Source of the DNA: CAVVDT01 sp963747005
GTDB lineage: Bacteria; Pseudomonadota; Alphaproteobacteria; Rhizobiales; Aestuariivirgaceae
Direction: 5' to 3'
Assembly: GCA_963747005.1 (NCBI GenBank)
Contig: CAVVDT010000004.1
Location: forward strand, 434,001 to 498,000
Length of the DNA: 64,000 bases
The notes below the pieces were generated by a model that was not told the origin of the DNA, made no database searches, and saw only the letters and a list, made by a program, of their open reading frames with translations. Both the position numbers and the translations under genes were made by a program. This document shows, in pieces, positions 42,813 to 52,190 of this stretch; positions within the stretch are counted from its first letter, which is position 1, and every line of letters begins with the position of its first letter.

Positions 42813-43946
42813 TCAAGCCCGTACGTGATGCAGCGCCTCCAGTTGGTTGAGCAGCAGTTCTGCAGTGAGCTCGCCACGCAGATGCCGCTCGACCAATGGT
42901 CCGGCCTTGGCCTGGAAGGTAAGGTACCCGGCATAGCGCGGCCTGGTCCATGCCAACTCCATGGTCGTCCGCGTGGCGCTGAAGCCGCCACCGAAGCGAG
43001 CGTCGATGTCGGGATCATGCCAGCACTCGATGCGGGCCGGCTGGCCATGATGGGCAGCAAACGCGGCCTGCGTCGATGGCTCCATCAGGTAGCGGGCATA
43101 GGCGAGGGCCGCTTCCGGGTGACGGCAGCTTGCAGCGATGCCGAGCCCGGTTCCACCGATGGTCGATCCCCTGGGGACCCTGTCGTTGACGCCCGGCAGG
43201 TCGTGAAAGCGCAAGGGCCGGACCCGGTCGGCCTCGGCATAGGTGGCGTAGCAATAGACGGCCGGACAGTAGACGAGGTCGTCGCGCGTCGCCATCGCCT
43301 CGTGCAATCCGATGCTGCTCCAGGTGAAGATCTCCGGCGGACACAAGTCAACGAGGTTGCGCAGGCGTTGAAGCGCATCCCGAGCCGCGGCGCGATCGCA
43401 AAAAGGTTCGCCCGGATCGACAGCACAGGGCGTGCCCATGCCGGCCATCAGCGTGAAGAAGGTCATCAGGGCGTGAACGCCCTCCAGGCCGATGGCGAGC
43501 CTGAGGCCATGGCTTGCAGCCATTTCGCCCAGCCGCAGGACTTCGTCCCAGGTTCGCGGCACGTCGGCCTTGAGCCGCGCCATCAGGTCGGGCCGGCTCA
43601 CCGCCACCTGGCAGGCCGCATCAACCGGCAACCCCCATATCGCGCCGCCATAGTGATAGGTCGCAAGCGAGGGGCCGATGAAGCTCGCCTCGGCGCCGGT
43701 CACGATGTCGTCCAGCGGCCTGAGGCAGCCCTGCTCGGCGACCTCGCCGACGAAGGGATGATCGAAGATGATGAGGTCGTAGCGGCGGGCGAGTTCGCCC
43801 ACCGGCTCGAATTCGAATCCCGCGAGAGGACGACTCGCCCATTCGACGTCGATGCCCGGATGCCTGGTTTGAAATCCGGCAAGCGTCGCACGCAGCGGAT
43901 CCACCGCCCGGCGATGTTCCCAGGTCATGCCCTTGAGGGTGATCAC
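42813..43946 (-). CDS. Family 1 solute-binding-protein-like protein without signal peptide
   Basis: 377 residues from a GTG at 43946 with a good site (GGGGAG). The usual in-frame ATG upstream gives no signal peptide either. The start ITLKGMTWEHRRAVDPLRATLAGF goes straight into the binding fold, then DLIIFDHPFVGEVAEQG, a family-1 (MalE-like) pattern. Lack of any export signal suggests a cytoplasmic ligand-binding or enzyme role, or a mis-set start. No permease of the matching CUT1 type is nearby. Similar signal-less proteins are known in Rhizobiales, but their function is not established. Confidence 0.75.
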   Translation of the reverse strand: MITLKGMTWEHRRAVDPLRATLAGFQTRHPGIDVEWASRPLAGFEFEPVGELARRYDLIIFDHPFVGEVAEQGCLRPLDDIVTGAEASFIGPSLATYHYGGAIWGLPVDAACQVAVSRPDLMARLKADVPRTWDEVLRLGEMAASHGLRLAIGLEGVHALMTFFTLMAGMGTPCAVDPGEPFCDRAAARDALQRLRNLVDLCPPEIFTWSSIGLHEAMATRDDLVYCPAVYCYATYAEADRVRPLRFHDLPGVNDRVPRGSTIGGTGLGIAASCRHPEAALAYARYLMEPSTQAAFAAHHGQPARIECWHDPDIDARFGGGFSATRTTMELAWTRPRYAGYLTFQAKAGPLVERHLRGELTAELLLNQLEALHHVRA

Positions 43947-44018
43947 GAGGCTCTCCCCATCTCTTGACTCGCAAACTCTAGCACGGTTAGCTTGCGTGTC
44001 TAATACTCCGAACTTCGT

Positions 44019-44028
44019 TCCAGAATGT
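44019..44028 (-). promoter_or_regulatory. Second copy of the ACATTCTGGA element
   Basis: ACATTCTGGA on the minus strand, within the 158-bp region between the divergent binding-protein-like gene and the second oligopeptide transporter. It overlaps TTCC...GGAA half-sites at 44018-44033. It is a shared element with 41948-41957 and a candidate site for the IclR protein. Confidence 0.35.
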
Positions 44029-44104
44029 CGGAAAACAATGGGCACCCGCGAATCGGCTGAAATCTGGGCCGTAGATGATGGTGTCCAAACAGGGAGGTAG
44101 GGCT

Positions 44105-45631
44105 ATGCGGTTACTCGGACTGGTATCGGCGGCTGCGCTCGTGGCGGCCGGCTTGGCAAGCGCCGGTTCCGCCTTCGCGGCGGCTGGCGACAATTGCGTC
44201 AAGGTTCTTGGCTACGAATGGTCCGGCGAAAAGCAGTCGATGGACCCGGCCGACATGCACTCGGGCGACGATGCCTATCACATCTTCGCCGTCTATAACC
44301 GGCTGGTGGACGTGGACGACAATTTCAAGGTCCTGCCTGAACTGGCGACCAAGTGGTCGGTATCGCCGGACGGGCTGACCTGGACCTTCGATCTGCGCAA
44401 GGGGGTGAAATTCCATTCCGGCAAGGACTTCACCTCCGCCGACGTGGTCTACACCTTCAAGCGCCTGCTCGATCCCGCACTCGGCTCGGGCGCCAAGGCG
44501 GTGCTGGAATTCCTCGATGCCGACGGCATCAAGGCACCCGATCCCTATACCGTCACCTTCACCACCAAGAAGCCGGTGGTCGAGCTGCCGGTGCTGATCT
44601 CCAACAAGTTCACCAACATCGTGCCCGACGGCGCCACCCATGAGGCCTTGCGCCTGCACGAAGACGGCACCGGTCCGTTCATGCAGGAGCAGTTCACGCC
44701 CAACGCGCCGGTGCGCATCCTGACAAAGAACCCCAATTACTGGGATTCGGGCAAGCCCAAGGCCGACTGCCTGCGCATCACCGTTGCCCAGGAGCCGGTG
44801 GCGGCGGTGGCGGCCATCAAGTCCGGCCAGGTCGACCTGGTGCTTAATGTGGACCCGACCGGCATCCCCTCCCTCAAGGGCGATCCCAACGTGACCTTGC
44901 TGCAAACGGGCGCCTCGAACTCCATGACCATCTCCATGTGGGTCGATACCCCGCCCTTCGACAATATCAAGGTGCGCGAGGCATTGAAGAAGGTGGTCGA
45001 CCGGCAGGCGATGATCGATACCGTGCTGCTCGGCTTTGGTGAGCCCGGCGCCGACAATCCGGTACCGCTCGGCAGCCCCGCCTCCTTCACCAAGGACGCA
45101 CCCAAGCAGGACATCGCAGGCGCCAAGAAGCTCCTCGCCGAGGCTGGTCACCCCGACGGCCTGAAGTTCGATCTCTACACCGCCGAGGGCGTCCCCGGCA
45201 TGGTGCGCATGGCCCAGGTCTTTGCCGAGATGGCCAAGCCTGCCGGCTTCGACATCAACGTCATCGTCACCCCGGCCGCGAGCTTCTGGGACGAAGTATG
45301 GTTGCACAAGTCCATCGTCACCTCTGCATGGTCCATGCGCCCGCCCGGATTGGGCCTGGCGGTCGCCTATACCCAGAACGCCAAGTGGAAAGAGACCCAT
45401 TGGGAGCGGCCCGACTACGACGCGCTGCTGCTCAAGGCCAACACCACGGTCGACACGGCCGCACGCATCCAACTGTACCAGCAGGCGGGCAAGATGCTGG
45501 CCGATGAAGGCGGCCTGATCCTGCCGATGTTCGTCCATCAGGTGCTGGCGTTGCGCAAGGGCTGTTCCGGCTATACCCCGCGGGCGCAGAACTTCAACCT
45601 CAACTTCGAGGATCTGAGCTGCAAGAACTGA
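44105..45631 (+). CDS. Family 5 peptide-type substrate-binding protein (second Opp/Dpp system)
   Basis: 508 residues from the ATG at 44105 (GGGAGGTAGGGCT upstream); a start at 44075 would precede this site. A Sec signal (1-25) ends ...SAGSAFA-AAG. The mature protein contains QSMDPADMHSGDDAYHIFAVYN, FDLRKGVKFHSGKDFTSADVVYTF and a final Cys pair (RKGCSG, LSCKN). It delivers substrate to the permeases at 45750-47588. A GC hairpin separates it from them. Confidence 0.92.
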   Translation: MRLLGLVSAAALVAAGLASAGSAFAAAGDNCVKVLGYEWSGEKQSMDPADMHSGDDAYHIFAVYNRLVDVDDNFKVLPELATKWSVSPDGLTWTFDLRKGVKFHSGKDFTSADVVYTFKRLLDPALGSGAKAVLEFLDADGIKAPDPYTVTFTTKKPVVELPVLISNKFTNIVPDGATHEALRLHEDGTGPFMQEQFTPNAPVRILTKNPNYWDSGKPKADCLRITVAQEPVAAVAAIKSGQVDLVLNVDPTGIPSLKGDPNVTLLQTGASNSMTISMWVDTPPFDNIKVREALKKVVDRQAMIDTVLLGFGEPGADNPVPLGSPASFTKDAPKQDIAGAKKLLAEAGHPDGLKFDLYTAEGVPGMVRMAQVFAEMAKPAGFDINVIVTPAASFWDEVWLHKSIVTSAWSMRPPGLGLAVAYTQNAKWKETHWERPDYDALLLKANTTVDTAARIQLYQQAGKMLADEGGLILPMFVHQVLALRKGCSGYTPRAQNFNLNFEDLSCKN

Positions 45632-45650
45632 CGCCGAGTGTGGCGCGTGA

Positions 45651-45681
45651 CGGGTGCCGGGGTCGCAAGACCCTGCACCCG
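45651..45681 (+). terminator. GC hairpin after the second family-5 binding-protein gene
   Basis: A stem of GGGTGC plus GGGTC pairing with GACCC plus GCACCC, interrupted by a small bulge, with a GCAA tetraloop. There is no U-run. It is probably an mRNA stabiliser or partial terminator that lowers permease expression relative to the binding protein. Confidence 0.5.
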
Positions 45682-45749
45682 CCCGCCGCCCATCCCGGGC
45701 AAGCCATCGCCATCATCGCGCCCTTGCGGATTAGCGGGTAGTATCGCTT

Positions 45750-46700
45750 ATGCTCATCACCCGCCTTATCACTGAACGCTTCTTCATGGCGCTGCTGACG
45801 CTACTGCTTGTTTCCTTCCTTATCTTCTCCATCCTTGAAATCCTGCCCGGCGACGTCGCCACCCGCATCCTCGGGCGCGACGCCACGCCGGAAGCCCTGG
45901 CCGTTCTGAGGGCGCGCATGCACCTGGGCGATCCGGCGTTGCTGCGTTACGGTCTTTGGCTTTGGGGGGTCCTGCATGGGGATTTCGGCACATCGCTGGT
46001 GAGCGGGCGCACCGTTACTGACATTCTCGGCCAGCGGGTTATCAACACCGTCTATCTGTCGATCTATGCCTTCCTGATCTATCTACCGCTGGCGACGCTC
46101 CCGGCCCTGCTGCAGGCGGTGCGCCGCGACGGCCCTATAGATCATGTCCTGTCGGTGCTCACCCTGGTGCTGCTGTCGCTGCCCGATTTCCTGCTGGGCA
46201 CACTGTTGCTGCTCACTTTCGTACTGCTGGTGCCGATCCTGCCGGCCATGTCGACGGTCGACGAGACATCTGGATGGCTCGAATACCTGCGGGCCATGAC
46301 CCTGCCGGCATGCACCCTGGCCATCGTCATGGCGGTGTATGCGGTACGCATGCTGCGCGACAATCTCATCGAGGTGCTCGATGCCGACTACATCCGCATG
46401 GCCGAGCTGCGCGGTGTGCCGGCCCGTCGCGTCGTGTGGCGCCACGCCTTGCCCAACGCTTTGGTGCCCACCTTCAACGTGACGGCCCTCAATCTCGCCT
46501 ATCTGGTGGGCGGGGTGGTGGTGGTAGAGAAGGTGTTCGGCTACCCCGGCTTCGGCAGCCTGCTGGTGGATGCGTTGCAGTTGCGCGATTTCCCCGTCAT
46601 CGAGGCAACCATCCTGATCGCCGCGAGCGTTTACATTGCCGCCAATTTCCTCGCCGACGTCGGCGCCATCGTGTTCAATCCTCGGTTGCGGAGCACCTAG
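45750..46700 (+). CDS. Oligopeptide/dipeptide ABC permease (DppB-like, second system)
   Basis: 316 residues with six membrane segments. LPGDVATRILGRDATPEALAVLRARMHL is the DppB N-terminal loop, and the EAA loop reads YIRMAELRGVPARRVVWRHALPN. It ends VGAIVFNPRLRST. It is 3 bp upstream of the dppC-like gene. Confidence 0.92.
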   Translation: MLITRLITERFFMALLTLLLVSFLIFSILEILPGDVATRILGRDATPEALAVLRARMHLGDPALLRYGLWLWGVLHGDFGTSLVSGRTVTDILGQRVINTVYLSIYAFLIYLPLATLPALLQAVRRDGPIDHVLSVLTLVLLSLPDFLLGTLLLLTFVLLVPILPAMSTVDETSGWLEYLRAMTLPACTLAIVMAVYAVRMLRDNLIEVLDADYIRMAELRGVPARRVVWRHALPNALVPTFNVTALNLAYLVGGVVVVEKVFGYPGFGSLLVDALQLRDFPVIEATILIAASVYIAANFLADVGAIVFNPRLRST

Positions 46701-46703
46701 CCT

Positions 46704-47588
46704 ATGGTGCTACCCGCCGGAGTGGCCAAAAAGGAAGGCCTCGGATCGTGGATCGGACGGCTACCCTTGAGTCTCCGCATCGGGGCGACGCTTCTATTCG
46801 TCCATGCCATCCTCGCCGCTACCGGCCCCTTCTGGATTCCTTACGGCTATTCGCAGATGGGCACCGGCATGCCTCTCGCCCCGGCGAGCCTTGCTCATCC
46901 TTTCGGAGTCGACCAGCTCGGCCGCGACGTGTTCAGCCGGGTCATGTATGGCGGGCATATCGAGCTTGTCCTCTCGCTGTCGGGGACCGCGCTGGGCCTC
47001 ATCGTCGGGTCGCTGGTTGGCCTGTGGTCGGGCTATGTCGGCGGCCTTATCGACAATCTGGTGCAGCGGCTGCTGGAAGTCCTGATCTCCATTCCCTTTC
47101 TGGTCATGGCCTTGCTCGCCATGGTGGCCGCCGGGCCTGAACTCTCCGGCAACCCGGTGCTGGTGGTGCTGGTGGTGGCGCTGGTCTATGCGCCGCGCAT
47201 TGCCCGCATGGCCCGCAGTGCCGCCATCGAGATCGCCACCCGCGATTTCGTGACCATTGCGCGCCTGCGCGGCGAAAGCCCGTGGTCGGTGATGCGTCGC
47301 GAACTGCTGCCCAATGCCACCGGCGTCTTGTTGGTGGAATTTGCCTTGCGGGCGGGCTACGCGCCGGTCCTCATCGGCTCGCTCGGCTTTCTCGGCTTTG
47401 GCCTCCGCCCGCCCACACCTGAATGGGGCCTGATGATTAGCGAAAATCGCTCGTTGCTGCTCATTGCACCGGCCACGGTTCTGGGACCGGGCATGGCGCT
47501 GGCCTCGCTGGTGGTCGGGCTCAATCTTTTTACCGAAGGCCTGGCGCGCATCCTCGGGCGCACCGTCAAGCTCGGTGCCCAGCAATGA
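46704..47588 (+). CDS. Oligopeptide/dipeptide ABC permease (DppC-like, second system)
   Basis: 294 residues. HPFGVDQLGRDVFSRVMYGGH, the EAA loop FVTIARLRGESPWSVMRRELLPN and LGFLGFGLRPPTPEWGLMIS are DppC marks. The stop overlaps the fused ATPase start by 4 bp (ATGA). Confidence 0.92.
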   Translation: MVLPAGVAKKEGLGSWIGRLPLSLRIGATLLFVHAILAATGPFWIPYGYSQMGTGMPLAPASLAHPFGVDQLGRDVFSRVMYGGHIELVLSLSGTALGLIVGSLVGLWSGYVGGLIDNLVQRLLEVLISIPFLVMALLAMVAAGPELSGNPVLVVLVVALVYAPRIARMARSAAIEIATRDFVTIARLRGESPWSVMRRELLPNATGVLLVEFALRAGYAPVLIGSLGFLGFGLRPPTPEWGLMISENRSLLLIAPATVLGPGMALASLVVGLNLFTEGLARILGRTVKLGAQQ

Positions 47589-49633
47589 CCGCACTGCTCG
47601 ACGTCAGCGATCTGAGCCTTGCCTATCGGGGCGGCGGCGGCCTCAACCGGGTGCTGCATGGCGTCAGCTTCCACATCGATCGCGGCGAGGTGCTGGGGCT
47701 GGTGGGCGAGTCCGGCTGCGGCAAGTCCACCGTCGGCCTCACCCTCCTCGGCTACCGCTTCAGTACCGCCGTGGTCGAGGCGGGCCGGGTGATGTTCGAT
47801 GGCCGCGACCTCTTGAGCCTCACCCGCGGCCAGCTCGACCGGGTGCGCGGCGAACGCATCGGCTTCGTACCGCAGAACCCCACCACGGCCCTCAACCCGT
47901 CCATGCGGGTGGGACAGCAGATGGTGGAAACCCTGCGCCTGCACGGTCGCAACCGCGAGGCGGGAGATGCCGTCGGCCGCGCCACTGAACTGTTCGACCT
48001 CGTCGGCCTTCCCCGCCCGTCGGAAATTCTCCGGCGCTATCCCCATGAGCTTTCGGGCGGCCAGCAGCAGCGCATCTGCATCGCCATGGCGATTGCCTGC
48101 GACCCCGACCTGGTGGTTCTCGATGAACCGACCACCGGCCTCGACGTCACCACGCAGGAGCAGATCATCGCCCTGCTCGTCGACCTGCGCGCCCGGCTCG
48201 GCACCTCGATGCTCTACGTCACCCACGACCTGGGCCTGCTTTCCCAGATCGCCGACCGCATCGGTGTCATGTATGCCGGTCATCTGGTGGAGGCAGCACC
48301 CAGCCGCACGCTGTTTACAAGGCCGCGCCATCCCTATACCCGCGGACTGATCGATTCGGTGCCGCGCATCGACGACCCGCAAGGCAATGGTCGGCGGCCG
48401 TTACGGGGGTTGCTGCGGCGCCGGGAATTGCCGCCCGGCTGTCCGTTCGCACCGCGCTGCGACTATGCGGTTCCCGCCTGCACCGCACAGCGCCAGACCC
48501 TCGAGCCGGTGGCCGCCGGCCATGCTGTCGCCTGCCAGCGCTGGCAGGATATCGACGAAGACAAGCCGGGAACGACACCGCCCGCGAAAATCGCCCGGCG
48601 CCTCGAAGCGCCGGCGCCGCTTCTCACAGTTGAGGGACTGCGCATTGCCTACGGGGTGGGGCGCGGCCTGATCGCCCGGCTGCTGGCGCCACACCGGGTG
48701 GTGGTGGTCGACGATCTCAGCTTCGCCATCGGGCGTGGCGAAACGTTTGCGCTGGTCGGTGAATCGGGCAGCGGCAAGTCGACCGTGGCGCGCGCCATCT
48801 CCGGCTTGTTGCCGCCGGTTGCCGGCAGCATTTCCCTGGACGGCGCACCGCTTCCCCCGCGCATCGCCCGGCGCACCGAGGCTCAGCGCCGCGCCGTGCA
48901 GTATATTTTCCAGAACCCCGATGCCTCGCTCAATCCGCGCGCCAGGGTGGCCACCATCCTGGCCCGGCCGCTGGCCATGTTCGGCTCAGGCGCAAAGGGC
49001 GGCGATGCCATCGCCCAAGCCCTGTCCGATGTCAGCCTCGAAGCTTCCTACCGCCATCGCTATCCCGACGAGCTCTCCGGTGGCGAACGCCAGCGTGTCG
49101 CTATCGCCCGCGCCCTCATCGCCCGGCCGGCGCTTCTGTTATGCGATGAAATCCTCTCCGCGCTTGATGTCTCGGTGCAGGCCAACATCATAAGCCTGCT
49201 ACGAAAGCTGCGCAGCGAACGCGATGTCGCCATGTTGTTCATTTCCCACGACCTGTCGGTGGTGCGCACCCTGGCCGACCGGGTGGGCGTCCTGTTCGGC
49301 GGCGTCTTGATGGAATCGGGTCCGGTCGAGGAGATCTTCGCCGCCCCCTTCCACCCTTACACCCTGAGCCTGCTGGAGGCTGTTCCGCGCATCGAGGCGC
49401 GCAGCAGTCCCAAGGCCCCGTCGCGCGCCGGTGCCGGTGAGCGCATCGCCGGCGCCGCCTGTGCCTTCGCCGGACGCTGCCGCTGGCAGCTCGGCGATAA
49501 ATGCCTGAACGAGCCGCCGCCCTGGCAGCGCGCCGGCAAGGATCTCGCCATCCGCTGCCACATCCCGCCCGACCAGCTGAGCCGCCTGGCTGCCGATGCT
49601 GCCGTTTCCGCCACCACTGGAGTTGCCCCATGA
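47585..49633 (+). CDS. Fused double ATPase (DppD-DppF) of the second oligopeptide transporter
   Basis: 682 residues holding two complete ABC domains. The first has Walker A GESGCGKST (41-49), signature LSGGQQQ (157-163) and Walker B VVLDEPTTGLDV. The second has Walker A GESGSGKST (392-400), signature LSGGERQ (497-503) and LLLCDEILSALDV, the last with Ile in place of the usual Pro or Val. Each domain carries the oligopeptide-type Cys extension (CPFAPRCDYAVPAC and CAFAGRCRWQLGDKC). One chain replaces separate DppD and DppF, as in several alphaproteobacterial systems. It overlaps enolase enzyme C by 4 bp. Confidence 0.93.
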   Translation: MTALLDVSDLSLAYRGGGGLNRVLHGVSFHIDRGEVLGLVGESGCGKSTVGLTLLGYRFSTAVVEAGRVMFDGRDLLSLTRGQLDRVRGERIGFVPQNPTTALNPSMRVGQQMVETLRLHGRNREAGDAVGRATELFDLVGLPRPSEILRRYPHELSGGQQQRICIAMAIACDPDLVVLDEPTTGLDVTTQEQIIALLVDLRARLGTSMLYVTHDLGLLSQIADRIGVMYAGHLVEAAPSRTLFTRPRHPYTRGLIDSVPRIDDPQGNGRRPLRGLLRRRELPPGCPFAPRCDYAVPACTAQRQTLEPVAAGHAVACQRWQDIDEDKPGTTPPAKIARRLEAPAPLLTVEGLRIAYGVGRGLIARLLAPHRVVVVDDLSFAIGRGETFALVGESGSGKSTVARAISGLLPPVAGSISLDGAPLPPRIARRTEAQRRAVQYIFQNPDASLNPRARVATILARPLAMFGSGAKGGDAIAQALSDVSLEASYRHRYPDELSGGERQRVAIARALIARPALLLCDEILSALDVSVQANIISLLRKLRSERDVAMLFISHDLSVVRTLADRVGVLFGGVLMESGPVEEIFAAPFHPYTLSLLEAVPRIEARSSPKAPSRAGAGERIAGAACAFAGRCRWQLGDKCLNEPPPWQRAGKDLAIRCHIPPDQLSRLAADAAVSATTGVAP

Positions 49634-50802
49634 AGATCACTGCCATCGAATGCTTCGTCCTGCTCGTCCCCGATTTCCGCGCCGATGCCTGTTCGTCGGC
49701 CCAGGACAACCTGGTGGTGAAAATTCACACCGACTCAGGCCATGTCGGCATCGGCGAGACCGATACCAACCCGTGGGTGGCGCGCGCCATGATCGAGGCA
49801 CCTGGCACCCACATCATGGGCCTCGGCCTCAAGGAAACTCTCATCGGCAAGGACCCGCGCGACGTCGAGGGCCTGTGGGAAAAGCTCTATGTGGGGTCCG
49901 CCATGACCGGCCGGCGCGGCCTTGGCATCTGCGCCATTGGCGCGCTCGACATGGCGCTGTGGGACCTGGTGGGCAAGATCGAGAACAAACCGTGCTGGCA
50001 ACTCATGGGCGGGGCCACCAACCACGTCATCACCCCTTATGCCTCGCTGCTGCCGGAAGGCGACGATCTCGAAACCTACGGCCGGGTGCTGCGCGAACGC
50101 GCCGTCGAGGCCAAGCGCCTGGGCTTCCGTGCCGCCAAGCTGGAAGTCTGCCTCAAAGGGCCCTATTCCCACAATTCCCTGCAGATCGAGGACGACCGGG
50201 TCTGCGCCTCGATGGTGCGCGACATCCGCAAGGCGGTCGGTCCCGACATGGTACTGATGGTCGATGTGGCCTACGCCTGGCGCGACTGGAAGGAGGCCTT
50301 GAGGGCCATCGAGATGTTTGCCGATGAGGATGTCTATTTCGTCGAGACGCCATTGCCGTCCGACGACGTCGAGGGCTACGCCAAGCTGTGCCAGGCCTCG
50401 CCGGTAAAGATCGCGCTGGGGGAATGGCAGAACACCCGCTTTGAATTCCTGGAGTTCATGAATGCCGGCGCCGTCGATGTGGTGCAGCCAGACGTCGGGC
50501 GGGTGGGCGGCCTCACCGAGGCGAAAAGGGTGGCCATGCATGCCCGCGATCGTGGCCTCATTGTTGTGCCGCATTGCTGGAAATCGGCCATCGGCATTGC
50601 CGCCTCGGCGCATCTGGCCGCGGTTGCTCCAACCTGCACCTATATCGAGTTCCTGCCGCAACAACTCGCCGATTCGCGCCTGCGCCGCGAGTTGTGCAGC
50701 GAAGAACTGCCGGTCATCGACGGTCGAATTCCCTTGCCCCAGGGTCCGGGCCTCGGCGTCACCGTCGACGATGCGGCCCTGGAACGCTTCAAAGTGGCCT
50801 GA
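49630..50802 (+). CDS. Enolase-superfamily enzyme C (mandelate racemase/MLE type)
   Basis: 390 residues; the ATG at 49630 overlaps the ATPase stop. K170 in AKLEV (K-x-E), ligands D212 (VDVAYAW), E239 (VETPLP) and E265 (GEWQNT), D288 (QPDVGRVGG) and H315 in PHCWKSAI. All expected residues are present. Enzyme A shares the K-x-E form. Co-translated with the transporter and followed by an SDR gene (2-bp gap), it probably dehydrates or epimerises the imported substrate. Confidence 0.9.
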   Translation: MKITAIECFVLLVPDFRADACSSAQDNLVVKIHTDSGHVGIGETDTNPWVARAMIEAPGTHIMGLGLKETLIGKDPRDVEGLWEKLYVGSAMTGRRGLGICAIGALDMALWDLVGKIENKPCWQLMGGATNHVITPYASLLPEGDDLETYGRVLRERAVEAKRLGFRAAKLEVCLKGPYSHNSLQIEDDRVCASMVRDIRKAVGPDMVLMVDVAYAWRDWKEALRAIEMFADEDVYFVETPLPSDDVEGYAKLCQASPVKIALGEWQNTRFEFLEFMNAGAVDVVQPDVGRVGGLTEAKRVAMHARDRGLIVVPHCWKSAIGIAASAHLAAVAPTCTYIEFLPQQLADSRLRRELCSEELPVIDGRIPLPQGPGLGVTVDDAALERFKVA

Positions 50803-50804
50803 CC

Positions 50805-51569
50805 ATGGGTAAGCCTTCCTCGCTCGACGGCCGGCGTATCGTGATTACCGGGGCGGGATCGGGGATCGGCGCGACGACGGCCGGCCTTCTGGCAAGCCAG
50901 GGCGCATTGATCGCCATCGTCGACCGCGACGGGGAAGCCGCGCGGCGCACCGCCGAAGGGCTGGGGCCCGGTCGCGGCCTTGCCGTTGTCGGCGACGTCA
51001 CCGATCATGCCACATGCGAAGCCGCATTGGCTGCCGTTGAGGCGCAGTGGGGTGGCATCGATGGACTCGTCAACAACGCCGGCACCTGGGATCATGACCC
51101 GCTGCTCGACCTGACGCCCGAGCGCTGGCAGCGGGTGCTCGACGTCAATCTGATGGCGCCGATTGCCTGGTCCAACGCCGCCGCGCGGCGGATGCGGGCC
51201 GGCGGTGCGATCGTCAATGTCTCTTCGGTTCTCGGCCAGGTAGCAGCCCCCGGACGCGGATCCTATTGCGTCTCCAAGAGCGCCCTCATCGCCCTGACGA
51301 AAATGCAGGCCGTCGAGTGGGCGGCGACCGGCATCCGGGTGAACGCCATCGCCCCCGGTTACATCACCAACGAGACGACCATGGCGATGGCGGCTTCGGG
51401 CGGCTTCGATGCTGCGGCCATCGAGCGGCGCACGCCCATGGGCCGCTTCGGCACCGAGGACGAGGTGGCCCAGGGCATCGCCTGGCTTCTCGACCCCTTG
51501 CGTGCCTCCTATGTGACGGGGCACGTGCTGGAGGTCAACGGCGGCTGGACCGCCTATGGCTTCGTCTAA
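50805..51569 (+). CDS. Short-chain dehydrogenase/reductase (SDR), classical type
   Basis: 254 residues from the ATG at 50805, two bases after the enolase stop. TGAGSGIG at 16-23, NNAG (DGLVNNAGTW), catalytic Ser in VSSVLG and YCVSK are all intact, as is the ending YVTGHVLEVNGGW. It probably oxidises a hydroxyl created or exposed by the neighbouring enolase-type enzyme (inference). Confidence 0.93.
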   Translation: MGKPSSLDGRRIVITGAGSGIGATTAGLLASQGALIAIVDRDGEAARRTAEGLGPGRGLAVVGDVTDHATCEAALAAVEAQWGGIDGLVNNAGTWDHDPLLDLTPERWQRVLDVNLMAPIAWSNAAARRMRAGGAIVNVSSVLGQVAAPGRGSYCVSKSALIALTKMQAVEWAATGIRVNAIAPGYITNETTMAMAASGGFDAAAIERRTPMGRFGTEDEVAQGIAWLLDPLRASYVTGHVLEVNGGWTAYGFV

Positions 51570-51590
51570 AACCTGTTCGGAGAACCAGCC

Positions 51591-52037
51591 ATGATCATCG
51601 CCTTCAACCATACCAGCTTCACCGTTGCCGACATGGATCGGGCGGTGCGCTTCTGGACCGAAGGCCTCGGCTTCAAGGCGGCATCGGTATCGCCGCGCTC
51701 GGGTCCATGGCAGGCCGCGGTGACCGGCATCGCTGGCGCCGAACTGCTTATTGCTCATCTCTACGGCTATGGGGCCCACATCGAGTTGATCCAGTATGTC
51801 GAGGGCGCAGCACCGCCTGCGAGGATTGATCCCAACATGGCCTCGGCCGCCCATGTCTGCTTCGAGGTAGAGGACATCGCAGCAACATGGGATCGCCTGA
51901 TGGCGGCTGGTGCCTCGCCGCAAGGCGAGATCGCCCCCGTCGCCGATGGTCCCATGCGCGGCCTCAAGGCGGCCTATCTGCGCGATCCGGGCGGCATTAT
52001 CATCGAACTCGTCGAACTTCCCCCATCCGCTCCTTGA
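51591..52037 (+). CDS. VOC-family (glyoxalase/dioxygenase fold) protein
   Basis: 148 residues with both beta-alpha-beta-beta-beta units. Metal-ligand candidates H7 (NHTSFTV), E65 (HIELIQY), H88 (AHVCFEV) and E139 (IIIELVE) make a complete HEHE set, so a divalent-metal lyase, isomerase or epimerase is likely (methylmalonyl-CoA epimerase and glyoxalase belong here). It lies in the same operon as the SDR and enolase C. Confidence 0.88.
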   Translation: MIIAFNHTSFTVADMDRAVRFWTEGLGFKAASVSPRSGPWQAAVTGIAGAELLIAHLYGYGAHIELIQYVEGAAPPARIDPNMASAAHVCFEVEDIAATWDRLMAAGASPQGEIAPVADGPMRGLKAAYLRDPGGIIIELVELPPSAP

Positions 52038-52190
52038 CCATCCAGTACGCATCGTGTCTCCCTGGAATGATATCGGCTCGCCCGCCCGGCGAGCCGCTAG
52101 CGAACACCCCGGCGATTTGCCGCATGGGCTGCAAAATGCTAGCTTTGCCTCTGGTTGGCACCAGCCTGGAAGCGGTGGAAGGGTCGGACA

